Assembly (NCBI GenBank): GCA_029561735.1
Contig: JAKQWZ010000016.1
Span: 1 to 50,436 of the forward strand
Origin: Candidatus Omnitrophota bacterium
Lineage (GTDB): Bacteria > Omnitrophota > Gorgyraeia > Gygaellales > Profunditerraquicolaceae
DNA: 50,436 nucleotides
Reading direction: 5' to 3'
Shown here: positions 30,817 through 40,130 of the stretch, piece by piece
Layout of the letters: each line of letters starts with the position of its first letter
How positions within the stretch are numbered: the first letter of the stretch is position 1
Program-made: the position numbers and the translations under genes
The notes under the pieces: generated by a model
What the model saw: the letters and a program-made list of their open reading frames with translations, nothing else
The model's database searches: none
What the model was told of the DNA's origin: nothing

Positions 30817-31368
30817 TTATTTTTTGTCAGTATTTCTTTTAGAAACCTTTACCTTTGCAGTCCTTATTACCCGGTCATTCATTAAATAGCCTTTTTGCAA
30901 CTCCTCCACAATCGTATGCTCAGGCCTAGCATCATCATCAACCTGCATAAGCGCCTCATGAAAATTAGGGTCAAAGATCTTTCCCTGTGCTTCAATAGGC
31001 TTGACTCCGTAATTTTTAAGCATATCGTAGAGATGCGCCAGGATCATCTCCACCCCTTTTAAGAACACCGGCAGGTCTTCCTGCTTTGACTCTGCCAAAG
31101 AAACTGCCCGCTCAAGGTCATCAAGTATATTCAGCAATTCAACGATTATGCCTTCATTGGCAAACCTGATAAAATCCTGCCTGTCTTTCTCTGTGCGCTT
31201 ACGGTTATTTTCCAAATCTGCCTGCATGCGCAGCATCTTATCCCAATACTCGTTGGCCTTTTGCGCTGATTCCTTAAGCTCAAGATACTCGCTTTCTTTG
31301 ATAGTTACGACCTTGGAATTATTCGCCTGATGTGCATGATGATTTTTTGGATTTTCTGTATTCGGCAT
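30817..31368 (-). CDS. grpE: GrpE nucleotide exchange factor
   Basis: ORF 183 aa; [34 protein letters not shown]-terminal [24 protein letters not shown]. Confidence 0.96.
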   Translation of the reverse strand: MPNTENPKNHHAHQANNSKVVTIKESEYLELKESAQKANEYWDKMLRMQADLENNRKRTEKDRQDFIRFANEGIIVELLNILDDLERAVSLAESKQEDLPVFLKGVEMILAHLYDMLKNYGVKPIEAQGKIFDPNFHEALMQVDDDARPEHTIVEELQKGYLMNDRVIRTAKVKVSKRNTDKK

Positions 31369-31369
31369 A

Positions 31370-32104
31370 TTAAATATCCTTTAATGTAATTGACAGGACA
31401 TCCGAGGCATATTCCAAAGTGGGAATAATGTGCCCGTATTCCATTCGGGTCGGGCCTAAAACAGCCAGCCTGCCCAAAGGCTTATCTTTTATATAATAGG
31501 TTGAAACAACCAGCGAACAATCCTCTATTTCCCTGCACTCAAGTTCCTCTCCAATAAGAATATTAATCTTCTTCTCAAAATCCTGATTTATAATTTCAAG
31601 GAATTTCTGCTTCTCCTCCAGTAATTTAATCAGGAGCCTGATACGTTTGGCATCGTGGAATTCCGGCTGGGCAAGAATAAAACTTAAACCCTTATACAAA
31701 AACCTGTCCTGGCGCTCAAGGTCCGAGACTATACTGGCGTAATGGGTAATCTGCGAAACAAGATTGGAAGTAACATCCAGTATCTCATCTATCTGGCCGG
31801 TGCCTTTTTTAAGCCGGCTGGAAATTGATTCTTTATCCGCATCCAGCAGTTCCATCTGGTCCGCAAGATAATTCACATAAAAACGGTAGCCTTTTTGCGT
31901 GGGGATCCTGCCTCCCGAAGTATAGGGATGCGTCAGATACCCTGCATCTTCCAGCTCCGAAAAGATATTCCTGATTGTAGCGCTACTTAAATTAAAGCTG
32001 CGGCTCATATCCTGCGACGAAACCGGTTCGGCATCCTTAATATAACGGCTGATCGTCTTGACCAGGACCGCATTTCTGCGCGCAGAATGATCAATATTTT
32101 TCAC
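31370..32104 (-). CDS. hrcA: Heat-inducible transcription repressor HrcA, short form
   Basis: ORF 244 aa; winged helix PVSSQDMSRSFNLSSATIRNIFSELEDAGYLTHPYTSGGRIPTQKGYRFYV; C-terminal LGRLAVLGPTRMEYGHIIPTLEYASDVL; CIRCE just upstream. Confidence 0.93.
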   Translation of the reverse strand: MKNIDHSARRNAVLVKTISRYIKDAEPVSSQDMSRSFNLSSATIRNIFSELEDAGYLTHPYTSGGRIPTQKGYRFYVNYLADQMELLDADKESISSRLKKGTGQIDEILDVTSNLVSQITHYASIVSDLERQDRFLYKGLSFILAQPEFHDAKRIRLLIKLLEEKQKFLEIINQDFEKKINILIGEELECREIEDCSLVVSTYYIKDKPLGRLAVLGPTRMEYGHIIPTLEYASDVLSITLKDI

Positions 32105-32122
32105 CTTATACTTCTCCTTAAA

Positions 32123-32149
32123 TTAGCACTCTCACCTTAAGAGTGCGAA
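32123..32149. promoter_or_regulatory. CIRCE operator (HrcA binding site)
   Basis: TTAGCACTC-N9-GAGTGCGAA; one mismatch to the consensus TTAGCACTC-N9-GAGTGCTAA. Confidence 0.93.
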
Positions 32150-32154
32150 GATTA

Positions 32155-32182
32155 ATTTTAACATAAAATACTTTTTTGTCAA
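32155..32182 (-). promoter_or_regulatory. Predicted hrcA operon promoter
   Basis: Minus strand TTGACA (32177-32182), 16 nt, TAAAAT (32155-32160), immediately upstream of CIRCE. Confidence 0.78.
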
Positions 32183-32198
32183 CTAAGAAAATACTTGA

Positions 32199-33461
32199 TC
32201 AATTAATTTTTATTATATCTTTATCCTGCATAATCTTATCCGCTAAAAGACGGGAAATAGTTAATTTTATTTCAATCCCTTTATCAGTATACTGTATATC
32301 ATCAACCCTTGCCTGGCGGTAAAACAGCCCTACCAGGTCCATCCGCGAATGCGGAATATGGATATGCAGTTTTTGAGTACGCTCTCCGAACGCATCAGCG
32401 ATCCGGTTTAACAGTAAATCAAGGCTAATGCCTTTTTTTGCTGAAATGGCAATTGAATTGGGAAAATCCTCTATAAGCCTGCTGATCCATGCCTGATCGT
32501 CTATCAGGTCAATCTTATTTAACGCAATTATGGACGGCTTCTGGCCAACACCAAGCTCATCAAGGACTACCTGCACTGACTTGGCATAATCATGGACCCT
32601 TGGGTTGCTGGCATCCAGAACATGGATAAGCAGGTCTGATCCCACTGTTTCTTCCAAAGTGGCCTTAAAAGCTTCAATCAAGTTATGCGGAAGGTCATGT
32701 AAAAAACCTACAGTATCCGAAAGAACAGCATTTTCTCCGTCAGGCAAAGTTATGCTTTTTGACAAAGGATCCAAAGTAGTAAAAAGGCTGTTCTCAACAA
32801 TCTGGCCGGCGCGCGTAAGGGCATTCAAAAGAGTAGATTTTCCAGCATTAGTATAACCTACCAAAGCAACCTGCGGGATAGAATTTTCTTTGCGTCTTTT
32901 ACGTATCGTATCCCGGTGTTGAGACATGCTTTTAAGGTCATTTTTTAATTTATCCAGCTTCTCCCTTATCCGCCTGCGGTCAATTTCCAACGCCTGCTCA
33001 CCCGGGCCGCTGGTGCCTATGCCGCCTCCGGTACGCGAAAGAATAAGCCCTTTTCCGATCAAGCGGGGCAGTAAATACTGCAATTGAGCAAGCTCAACCT
33101 GAAGCTTTCCTTCCGGGGATTTAGCCCTGCGGGCAAAAATGTCCAGAATCAGCTGCGTGCGGTCTATGGTCTTTTTTCCGATTACATCTTCAAGGTTTCG
33201 CTGCTGGGTGCCGGAAAGTTCGCAACTGAATATTACCACATCTAAATTCTCTTCCTGGCATATAAAAGCGATTTCTTCGGCCTTTCCCCTGCCGATCATA
33301 AAATTCGGGGTAGGCCTGTCCCTGACGCAGCTGATATGGTCAACCACTTCAACAGAACAAGCGCCGGAAAGTTCTTCCAGCTCAACTGCGGTATCCTCTA
33401 TTGACCAGCCTTCTTTTTTATCAACAGTAAAACCAACTGTAACTAAGAGAGCTCTTTCCAT
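32199..33461 (-). CDS. hflX: GTPase HflX
   Basis: ORF 420 aa; N-terminal HflX domain, GKAEEIAF, LSRTGGGIGTSGPGEQALEIDRRRIREK, VGYTNAGKSTLLNAL. Confidence 0.96.
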   Translation of the reverse strand: MERALLVTVGFTVDKKEGWSIEDTAVELEELSGACSVEVVDHISCVRDRPTPNFMIGRGKAEEIAFICQEENLDVVIFSCELSGTQQRNLEDVIGKKTIDRTQLILDIFARRAKSPEGKLQVELAQLQYLLPRLIGKGLILSRTGGGIGTSGPGEQALEIDRRRIREKLDKLKNDLKSMSQHRDTIRKRRKENSIPQVALVGYTNAGKSTLLNALTRAGQIVENSLFTTLDPLSKSITLPDGENAVLSDTVGFLHDLPHNLIEAFKATLEETVGSDLLIHVLDASNPRVHDYAKSVQVVLDELGVGQKPSIIALNKIDLIDDQAWISRLIEDFPNSIAISAKKGISLDLLLNRIADAFGERTQKLHIHIPHSRMDLVGLFYRQARVDDIQYTDKGIEIKLTISRLLADKIMQDKDIIKIN

Positions 33462-34360
33462 AAATTTTTGGCTATTTCCTTTGGTGTTTCGCTGCCTTTA
33501 ATACTCAACCATTTTATCCTCGGGTCTTTCCTGAACCAGGTCAATTGCCGCTTAGCATAATGACGGGTATTCAACTTCATTCTGGCCTTTGCCTCTTCCA
33601 GCGGGTATTCCCCTTTTATATAACCCTTTACTTCTTTTATGCCTATGGCATAAGAAGCGCTTCTGTTCAGGCGTTTTTTTAACAAGTTTTTTACTTCTTT
33701 GATTACACCCTCATCAAACATCCTCTCCACTCTTGAGTTTATCCTCTGATATAAAACATGGCGGTCCGGATTAATGCAAAATGCCCTTATATCATAATCT
33801 TTGCACAGTCCTGATCTTTGCCGCTGTAATAAAGAAATAGGCTTTCCTGTTGTTTCCAGAACCTCTAAAGCGCGGATAATCCGCTTCAGGTCATTCGGAT
33901 GAATCTTTACTGCGGCATCAGGGTCAACATTCATTAACTTTTTGTACAATTTCATGCTTCCGTATTTTTCTGCCTGCGAATAGAGCTTTTTAACTATTTT
34001 TGCATCCCGCGCGCCGGCTTCAAACAACCCGTTTATCAATGCAGACATATATAAACCCGTACCCCCGACAAATACCGGTACCCTGCCCTTAGTTATAATC
34101 TGATTGATTGCCTTTAAGGCAAGCTTGCGGTATTGAAAGGCATCAAAATCCTTACCCGGGTCAATTTCGTCTATCAAATAATGCTTAACCCCCTTGCGCG
34201 CAGATTTAAGAGGTTTTGATGTAAGGATATCCATGCCTTTATAGACTTGCATGGAATCGCAGGATATGATATCCCCATTAATCTTTTTTGCCAAAATAAC
34301 TGCAGCCTCAGATTTGCCTGCTGCAGTAGGCCCAACAATAAAAATAATCTTTTTTTTCAT
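33443..34360 (-). CDS. miaA: tRNA dimethylallyltransferase
   Basis: ORF 305 aa; VGPTAAGKSEAAVILA, DSMQVYKGMDILTSKP, VGGTGLYMSALINGL, RHYAKRQLTWFRKD. Confidence 0.96.
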   Translation of the reverse strand: MKKKIIFIVGPTAAGKSEAAVILAKKINGDIISCDSMQVYKGMDILTSKPLKSARKGVKHYLIDEIDPGKDFDAFQYRKLALKAINQIITKGRVPVFVGGTGLYMSALINGLFEAGARDAKIVKKLYSQAEKYGSMKLYKKLMNVDPDAAVKIHPNDLKRIIRALEVLETTGKPISLLQRQRSGLCKDYDIRAFCINPDRHVLYQRINSRVERMFDEGVIKEVKNLLKKRLNRSASYAIGIKEVKGYIKGEYPLEEAKARMKLNTRHYAKRQLTWFRKDPRIKWLSIKGSETPKEIAKNLWKELS

Positions 34361-34363
34361 TAT

Positions 34364-36214
34364 CTATAGGGCAGAGAGCTCCAGGCGGATTATTTCAATG
34401 TCTAATTTACGCCAGCGGTTAATGTATTTAAGCGCTAAGTTAAACTGATCTCTTGCCTCTTGCCTTTGATTTAACGCCGCATAAGCCATACCCAGCTCAA
34501 AATGCGAGTTAAAATCATAAGGATCCAGAGAAACAGCTTTTAAAAGCACCTCTCTGGCTTCAGCAAACCGCAATTGCTGATTATAAATAAGGCCGAGATT
34601 ATAATAAGCATCTGCACAAAGCGGGCTGAATTTAGCGGCTTTGCGGTAATATTGTATAGCCTCATTAAATTTACCGAGCTTATAATTGATAAGCCCCTGC
34701 CGTAAAAACACCCGCCGGTTATAAGGCTTCAAAAGATATGCCTTCTCAAGTTCTGCCATCGCAGCTGAATAATCAGAATTATTTTCTAAAACCAAGGCAT
34801 TACTCATCCTTGCTTCAAATGCAGCCGAGTTAGCGTCCTGTTTAACTGAAAAAGCAAAAATCCTTCCATAGCTTGTTATAATAAAAACGCCGATCCAAAT
34901 AAGGCAAAGAATTTTAAAACCTCTCCAATTCCTGGCCCGGATATAATATACAAACTTTTCTATTGCCGCTGCGGCAAAGATCATAAATACCGGAATCAGC
35001 ATAAGCCTGTACCTTGCAGACACAAAGAATATGGCGATCCCAAGGCTAAAGGAGCCGATATAAAGGTAAAGCAGGAAATTTTTCTTAAAATCTTTTAACC
35101 CGATAAACAAGCCGATAAAAACAAAAGGCAGTATGTATGCCAGGTCCTTGAAAAGCACCTTAAGAACAGCGGATTCAGGCAAAACAAGGGCATACTCAAT
35201 ATCGTGCACATGCTCTTTAGGGCCTAATACCATCAGGAATTTTTTAATAAATTTACTCATAAACTCAAACGGCTCATTCCGGGCATAATCCAGCGACTTA
35301 TGCATCCAGAATGAGCTGACCTCTGAAGTTTTCAGGTTCCTGCCGGTTACTGCCTGCGCAATGATCCTGCTGTCGCGGAACATATCCTCCTGATTCGGAG
35401 TTATATCATCCGGCAAGAAAAAGACACCGGTGCTTTGCGGGTTATTTCCGGCGTAAAAATTGATCCCCAGATTACCGGCAATAGGGACAAAATCTTTTTC
35501 CGAGATATAATTCTTTAAAGCGGTTACTGCTATAATCATAAAAAATCCGCAGAGGAAGATTACAAACTTTCGGACAACCGGAAAAGTTTTTTTCTTTGCC
35601 TGGAAAAGTATTAAACCAACGGCCGGTATGCCGAATAAAACAATGCTGGCCTGGGTAATTGCGCAGATACCCAGGAAAATTCCGCAAATAAACACCCTCC
35701 TGCCGGAAGGATTACCGGAAATCTTAAACAAATACAGCAAGAATAAAGAATTTAATACAAGGGACAGGCTCGTATACATAACCAGCCCGTCATAGAAAAT
35801 AAACAGGCCGTACAGCAGGCACAATATGGCAGCTAAACCAGAAATAAAATTATTAAAAAATTTTCTGGCTATAAAAAAAACTAATATACAATTAAGGCAA
35901 CCAAGGATAAACTGGACAAAAAAGATTAAAGCCAGATTAGTGCCAAAGGCCTTAAACCATGCGCCCAGGCAATACGCATAAAGGGGCCATTTCATAAAAG
36001 ACAAGTATCCAAAATAATCTCCCGCAGCTACATCTTTGCCCCAGTTATAATAAGCGCTGCTGTCAGAGTTTTCTAATACGGGAAAGAACTTTAAGCTCAT
36101 CAACTCAGACAAATAAGCCATCCTTAAGCCAAAGCCTATGGCAAAAATAATGACCAAAAAAATAATAATTCTGGGAGTTAACCTTATCAATCTATCCGTA
36201 TCTGGCTGCATCAT
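34364..36214 (-). CDS. GT39/ArnT-like membrane glycosyltransferase with C-terminal TPR repeats
   Basis: ORF 616 aa; multiple TM segments, acidic ENSDSSAYYNWG motif near the N-terminus, C-terminal TPR repeats (AMAELEKAYLLKPYNRRVFLRQGLINYKLGKFNEAIQYYRKAAKFSP). Confidence 0.78.
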   Translation of the reverse strand: MMQPDTDRLIRLTPRIIIFLVIIFAIGFGLRMAYLSELMSLKFFPVLENSDSSAYYNWGKDVAAGDYFGYLSFMKWPLYAYCLGAWFKAFGTNLALIFFVQFILGCLNCILVFFIARKFFNNFISGLAAILCLLYGLFIFYDGLVMYTSLSLVLNSLFLLYLFKISGNPSGRRVFICGIFLGICAITQASIVLFGIPAVGLILFQAKKKTFPVVRKFVIFLCGFFMIIAVTALKNYISEKDFVPIAGNLGINFYAGNNPQSTGVFFLPDDITPNQEDMFRDSRIIAQAVTGRNLKTSEVSSFWMHKSLDYARNEPFEFMSKFIKKFLMVLGPKEHVHDIEYALVLPESAVLKVLFKDLAYILPFVFIGLFIGLKDFKKNFLLYLYIGSFSLGIAIFFVSARYRLMLIPVFMIFAAAAIEKFVYYIRARNWRGFKILCLIWIGVFIITSYGRIFAFSVKQDANSAAFEARMSNALVLENNSDYSAAMAELEKAYLLKPYNRRVFLRQGLINYKLGKFNEAIQYYRKAAKFSPLCADAYYNLGLIYNQQLRFAEAREVLLKAVSLDPYDFNSHFELGMAYAALNQRQEARDQFNLALKYINRWRKLDIEIIRLELSAL

Positions 36215-37329
36215 TGCCCTTTTAAGCTGTTACAGGCCTGCTTTTGCAGGTCTAATAGTTGCCTGTGCCTGTTTTCTTTTACTTTAAGCGGCACATCGTC
36301 AGAAACTTTTTCCGCCGCGGTATTAGGCCGCGGCGAATATTTAAAAAGGTATGCCGCATTAAAGCGCATCTCCCTTAAAAGCCCGGAAGTAAGTTGGAAA
36401 TCCTCATCAGTCTCGCCGGGAAAACCGACAATTATATCGGTTGAAATCAGCCCATCTTTGACTATTTGACGGTAATCCTTAACCAAGCCCATAAAATACT
36501 CTCTGGTATAACCGCGGTTCATGCCCTTTAAAATCTTATTTGATCCTGACTGCAAAGGCAAATGCAGCTGCTTTTTAAGTTTATCCAGCCCTCTGATGGC
36601 CTGAAAAAGCTCTTTGCATGTATCCTTGGGATGAGAAGTCATAAAAGTGAATTCCTTAAGGCCTTTAATTAAATTAACCTTATTTAATAATCCAGTAAAG
36701 TCAAGGCCATCGCTTTGAAAGGAATTGACGTTTTGGCCTAAAAGCGTAATGCTGGTTATGCCATTTTCAATTGACTGTTCTATTTCTTTTAAGATATCAA
36801 AGGGCCTGCGGTGCCTCAAAGGGCCGCGCACATAAGGGACAATGCAATAAGAGCAAAAATTTGAGCAGCCTTCGGATATTATGACAAATGCGTGGTCTCT
36901 ATGTGAATGAAATCCGGTATGATATATGCCATCCGGCCTGTTTTCTCCATCTGACTCCCAAATTTTTACCTCATATAGCCCTTTATTTGAAAGCTTAACA
37001 ATTATTTCCGGAATTTTATGAATATCCTGCGGCCCAACCACAAAACTGACATTCGGCGCTTTTTCAAATATTTTTTCTTTGTAATTGCGCGCCATACATC
37101 CCACAACGCCTACTATTTTATCCTTGTAAACTCCTAATTGCGACCATACCTTATCTTCGGCATGCTGCCTGACTGAACAGGTATTTAGAATCACAACATC
37201 AGCCTCTTTATGGCTATTAACCGGTTTATATCCTTCCCTGATTAAGAGCCCGGTAATAATATCCGAGTCCCTCTCATTCATCTGGCAGCCGAATGTACGG
37301 ATGAATACCTTCTTTTTTTCTATTCTCAT
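36211..37329 (-). CDS. miaB: tRNA-2-methylthio-N6-dimethylallyladenosine synthase-like methylthiotransferase
   Basis: ORF 372 aa; FIRTFGCQMNERDSDI, ISEGCSNFCSYCIVPYVRGPLRHR (radical SAM CxxxCxxC), LLGQNVNSF; C-terminus ends before a recognisable TRAM domain. Confidence 0.92.
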   Translation of the reverse strand: MRIEKKKVFIRTFGCQMNERDSDIITGLLIREGYKPVNSHKEADVVILNTCSVRQHAEDKVWSQLGVYKDKIVGVVGCMARNYKEKIFEKAPNVSFVVGPQDIHKIPEIIVKLSNKGLYEVKIWESDGENRPDGIYHTGFHSHRDHAFVIISEGCSNFCSYCIVPYVRGPLRHRRPFDILKEIEQSIENGITSITLLGQNVNSFQSDGLDFTGLLNKVNLIKGLKEFTFMTSHPKDTCKELFQAIRGLDKLKKQLHLPLQSGSNKILKGMNRGYTREYFMGLVKDYRQIVKDGLISTDIIVGFPGETDEDFQLTSGLLREMRFNAAYLFKYSPRPNTAAEKVSDDVPLKVKENRHRQLLDLQKQACNSLKGQ

Positions 37330-37351
37330 AACAAAGAGTTATTTAATTGTG

Positions 37352-38119
37352 TTATTTAACCGCAACAACTAACATCTCAAAATTATCCGGTGTCAGTTTA
37401 TCATTTCTTGAGTATGAGCCGAGCTTCACGCCAAAAATATCAATCTTTTTGAATCCGAGCGTATTTAAAAGCCACGTGATCTCGCTAGGGACGTAATAAC
37501 GCTCGTTGCACTTAAGCTCCCTTTTATTGCCGGAATCATCCTCAAAAACAACAGTGTTATGATCACGGAAAGTCATCAGGTCAAAAGAGCACTCCTTACA
37601 CTGGGATTGGCCTTGTTTCCCAGCCGACTTATAGAAGTCATTGACAGAATGGAATAGCGGGAATAATCCGTTTAATGCAGTGAAAATAAGTTTGCCGTTA
37701 TTTTTAAGCGCCTTTGTTGCTTCTTTAAGTATCTCAAAGTTCATCTGGTCTGTTTCCATAAGAGAAAAACCGCCTTCGCAAAGCATGATAGCCAGATCAA
37801 ATTCGTTCTCAAAGGGAAGCTTTCGCGCGTCATGCCGGTAAAAATCAACCGCCACACCCGCTGCTTTGGCTTTCTCCCGCGCTCGGGCAAGCTGTGACTC
37901 GGAAAGGTCAATGCCGGTCACCGTATACCCTCTTTTAGCCAGCTCAATAGCATGACGGCCGGTACCACAACCGATATCAATTACTTTTAAGGCCTTATCG
38001 CGATTAATCTCCTGTTCAATAAAATCACACTCGCCCACAGTCCCCTGAACAAAGCATTCCTGGTCATATTTACGGGCATAGTTCTCAAATAAAGACTCGT
38101 ACCATCTTTTCATAATCAA
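37352..38119 (-). CDS. Class I SAM-dependent methyltransferase
   Basis: ORF 255 aa; VIDIGCGTGRHAIELAKRGYTVTGIDLS, FDLAIMLCEGGFSLM. Confidence 0.88.
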   Translation of the reverse strand: MIMKRWYESLFENYARKYDQECFVQGTVGECDFIEQEINRDKALKVIDIGCGTGRHAIELAKRGYTVTGIDLSESQLARAREKAKAAGVAVDFYRHDARKLPFENEFDLAIMLCEGGFSLMETDQMNFEILKEATKALKNNGKLIFTALNGLFPLFHSVNDFYKSAGKQGQSQCKECSFDLMTFRDHNTVVFEDDSGNKRELKCNERYYVPSEITWLLNTLGFKKIDIFGVKLGSYSRNDKLTPDNFEMLVVAVK

Positions 38120-38172
38120 CCTCTCTTCTGGATAAATTTAATGGAATTAAATTTAACTGCTTAAAAAATAAA

Positions 38173-39333
38173 TTAAAATCCTATTTTAGGCAGGTAACTC
38201 CACAACCTATTTCGGGGGTATAAAGAACAACACCTTGAGCAAAAGTTAAAAACTTTTACTTTCTTTAATTTCTTCCTGAATCCGGTATATTTCTGCCCGT
38301 TCCAGATATCCATAAAGGGTGTTTGGCGGATATTCCCCATCTTGACGCTGATAGAACAAGGATAAACATTGCCGTACGGGTCAAGCCTTGCAGTATACCA
38401 GGGGTAAAAGCATTTATTTACGAAGAAAAAATCAGGACGGTTAAACCATTTATAGATATCGCCTTTCTTCTTAAATTCAACCGAAACCGGTTGTTTCAAT
38501 CTCCTGCTCAATTCCAAAGCCCGGGCTGTTTCCTTATAAAATATATCCGCATCAACCCCGGATATTGATTTATCCAAAACATGGTTTTCCGGCTTAATAA
38601 AATTTTCGCCGGCAAACGCCGCCTTTAAACTTGATATCTTTTCAGGGGAAGAGAAAAATACCGGGCTTATGTGCAAACTTATATTTTTTTCCTTGCTAAT
38701 CTTAACAAGTTCCGAAAAATTATCCTGATTTATTGTGGATACGGCACAGGCAAAAGAAATTGCCGGGCGCGTTTTGGACTGCCTTATTTTTTCTTCGGAT
38801 ATATAACTGACCGCCTTCATCAGCGGCTCATAAACTTTCGCGCCTCTTATAAGGTCATGGATGTCCCCGGCTGCATCCAAAGAGAAGGTTGCTGAATGCA
38901 CTCCTAATTCAACTAATCGCCGCGCGATTTCAGGGGTAATTAAGGCCCCATTTGATGTAAAATGGATATTCAGAGCGTTATCCCGCGCTGCTTTTATAAT
39001 ATCTAAAACATCCGGGCGTAAAAAAATCTCTCCGCCGGTTAAATTGACTGTTTTTATTTTATTAATTTTAAAATCAGAGAAAAGTTTTTTATACTCATCT
39101 AAAGTTAATTCTGTATTTTCTCTGGAAAGGCGTAGTGCCTGCTCGCCTCCGGACGTATGTATTCCGTATAACGGGCACATCTGACATCTGCAGTTACATC
39201 CATATGTAAGCTCTATAGTAACCTGTTTGGGCGCGCCTGACCTGCCTGCGCCAAAAACATAATAGCCATAAAAACTCATGGCATCTAATATCCTGCGGGC
39301 TACCGCCCGTATTAAATAAAAATACTTGTGCAT
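38173..39333 (-). CDS. Radical SAM protein with SPASM-like C-terminus
   Basis: ORF 386 aa; IELTYGCNCRCQMC (CxxxCxxC), NLTGGEIFLRPD, C-terminal ARLDPYGNVYPCSISVKMGNIRQTPFMDIWNG...FCSRCC. Confidence 0.9.
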   Translation of the reverse strand: MHKYFYLIRAVARRILDAMSFYGYYVFGAGRSGAPKQVTIELTYGCNCRCQMCPLYGIHTSGGEQALRLSRENTELTLDEYKKLFSDFKINKIKTVNLTGGEIFLRPDVLDIIKAARDNALNIHFTSNGALITPEIARRLVELGVHSATFSLDAAGDIHDLIRGAKVYEPLMKAVSYISEEKIRQSKTRPAISFACAVSTINQDNFSELVKISKEKNISLHISPVFFSSPEKISSLKAAFAGENFIKPENHVLDKSISGVDADIFYKETARALELSRRLKQPVSVEFKKKGDIYKWFNRPDFFFVNKCFYPWYTARLDPYGNVYPCSISVKMGNIRQTPFMDIWNGQKYTGFRKKLKKVKVFNFCSRCCSLYPRNRLWSYLPKIGF

Positions 39334-39362
39334 TAATGCCCCTTGATATCAATTATAAATAA

Positions 39363-39398
39363 TTGACCCCTGCCCTCTAACACGAAGGCAGGGGTCAA
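39363..39398. repeat. 12-bp perfect inverted repeat (intergenic hairpin)
   Basis: TTGACCCCTGCC-N12-GGCAGGGGTCAA between MscS-like gene end and radical SAM gene start; no strong T tract. Confidence 0.85.
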
Positions 39399-39419
39399 GG
39401 TGAGTCAATAAAACCGCAT

Positions 39420-40100
39420 TTATTTCTTTTTCAGCTTATCCAGAAAATCAGATACGCTCTTGGAGGCTATGCCCTGGCACCCAAAGCCAAAAGCCAAAGC
39501 CACTGCCAAACCGATTGAGCCTAAAGCAATAGAGATTACCAGTTTAATAATCTCAGCTCCTATCTGCAGCTGCTCAAGCGCTATAGCTATCGCAAACACC
39601 ATTACAATGATCTGGACTATCTTACTTAAGAGATTTGCCTGCGATATGCCGGCATTGACTGCCGATGCCTGGACTATGTTCTTAAGCAATACTGAGATGA
39701 ACATCGCCAAAATAAGGATAAATATCGCTGCAATAATATTCGGTACATACAATACAACCTTGTTCAGCAGGTCAGCGGCTACCGTTAAACCAACCGCATT
39801 AACCGCCACAATGAACGTCAGAAGTAAGCCGATCCAATAAGCAATAACGCCAAGAAGCTCGGAAAGTGAATATGGAACTCCGCCTTTGGCAAGAAGCTTA
39901 TCCAGCTCAATACGGTCTGACAGCTCATCAAGTTTGACCGCTCTCAGGACTTTCGTGACCACTGTTTTAATTATCCCGGAGATAACCCAACCAATCAGAA
40001 GTATTATAATCACAAGCAGGATATTGACTAAGAATTGCCCCACCTGAGCTAATACTGTCCTGGCCGGCTCTAACAACACTACGAACTGATTACCCATCAT
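39420..40100 (-). CDS. MscS-like/conserved TM-helix membrane protein
   Basis: ORF 226 aa; multiple TM helices, IGWVISGIIKTVVTKVLRAVKLDEL, GSIGLAVALAFGFGCQGIASKSVSDFLDKLKKK. Confidence 0.75.
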   Translation of the reverse strand: MMGNQFVVLLEPARTVLAQVGQFLVNILLVIIILLIGWVISGIIKTVVTKVLRAVKLDELSDRIELDKLLAKGGVPYSLSELLGVIAYWIGLLLTFIVAVNAVGLTVAADLLNKVVLYVPNIIAAIFILILAMFISVLLKNIVQASAVNAGISQANLLSKIVQIIVMVFAIAIALEQLQIGAEIIKLVISIALGSIGLAVALAFGFGCQGIASKSVSDFLDKLKKK

Positions 40101-40130
40101 CCACCTCCTTTGTTTAGTTTATGAAGGCTT

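Noticed and set aside
37352-39333. Radical SAM/SPASM plus methyltransferase pair as a RiPP biosynthetic locus
   Set aside because: No short precursor ORF in the small flanking gaps, and no peptidase or transporter; insufficient support.
39363-39398. Intrinsic terminator for the MscS-like gene
   Set aside because: The stem is perfect but the following minus-strand sequence (TTATTTATAATTG) is only a weak U tract and the loop is long; reported as a repeat instead.
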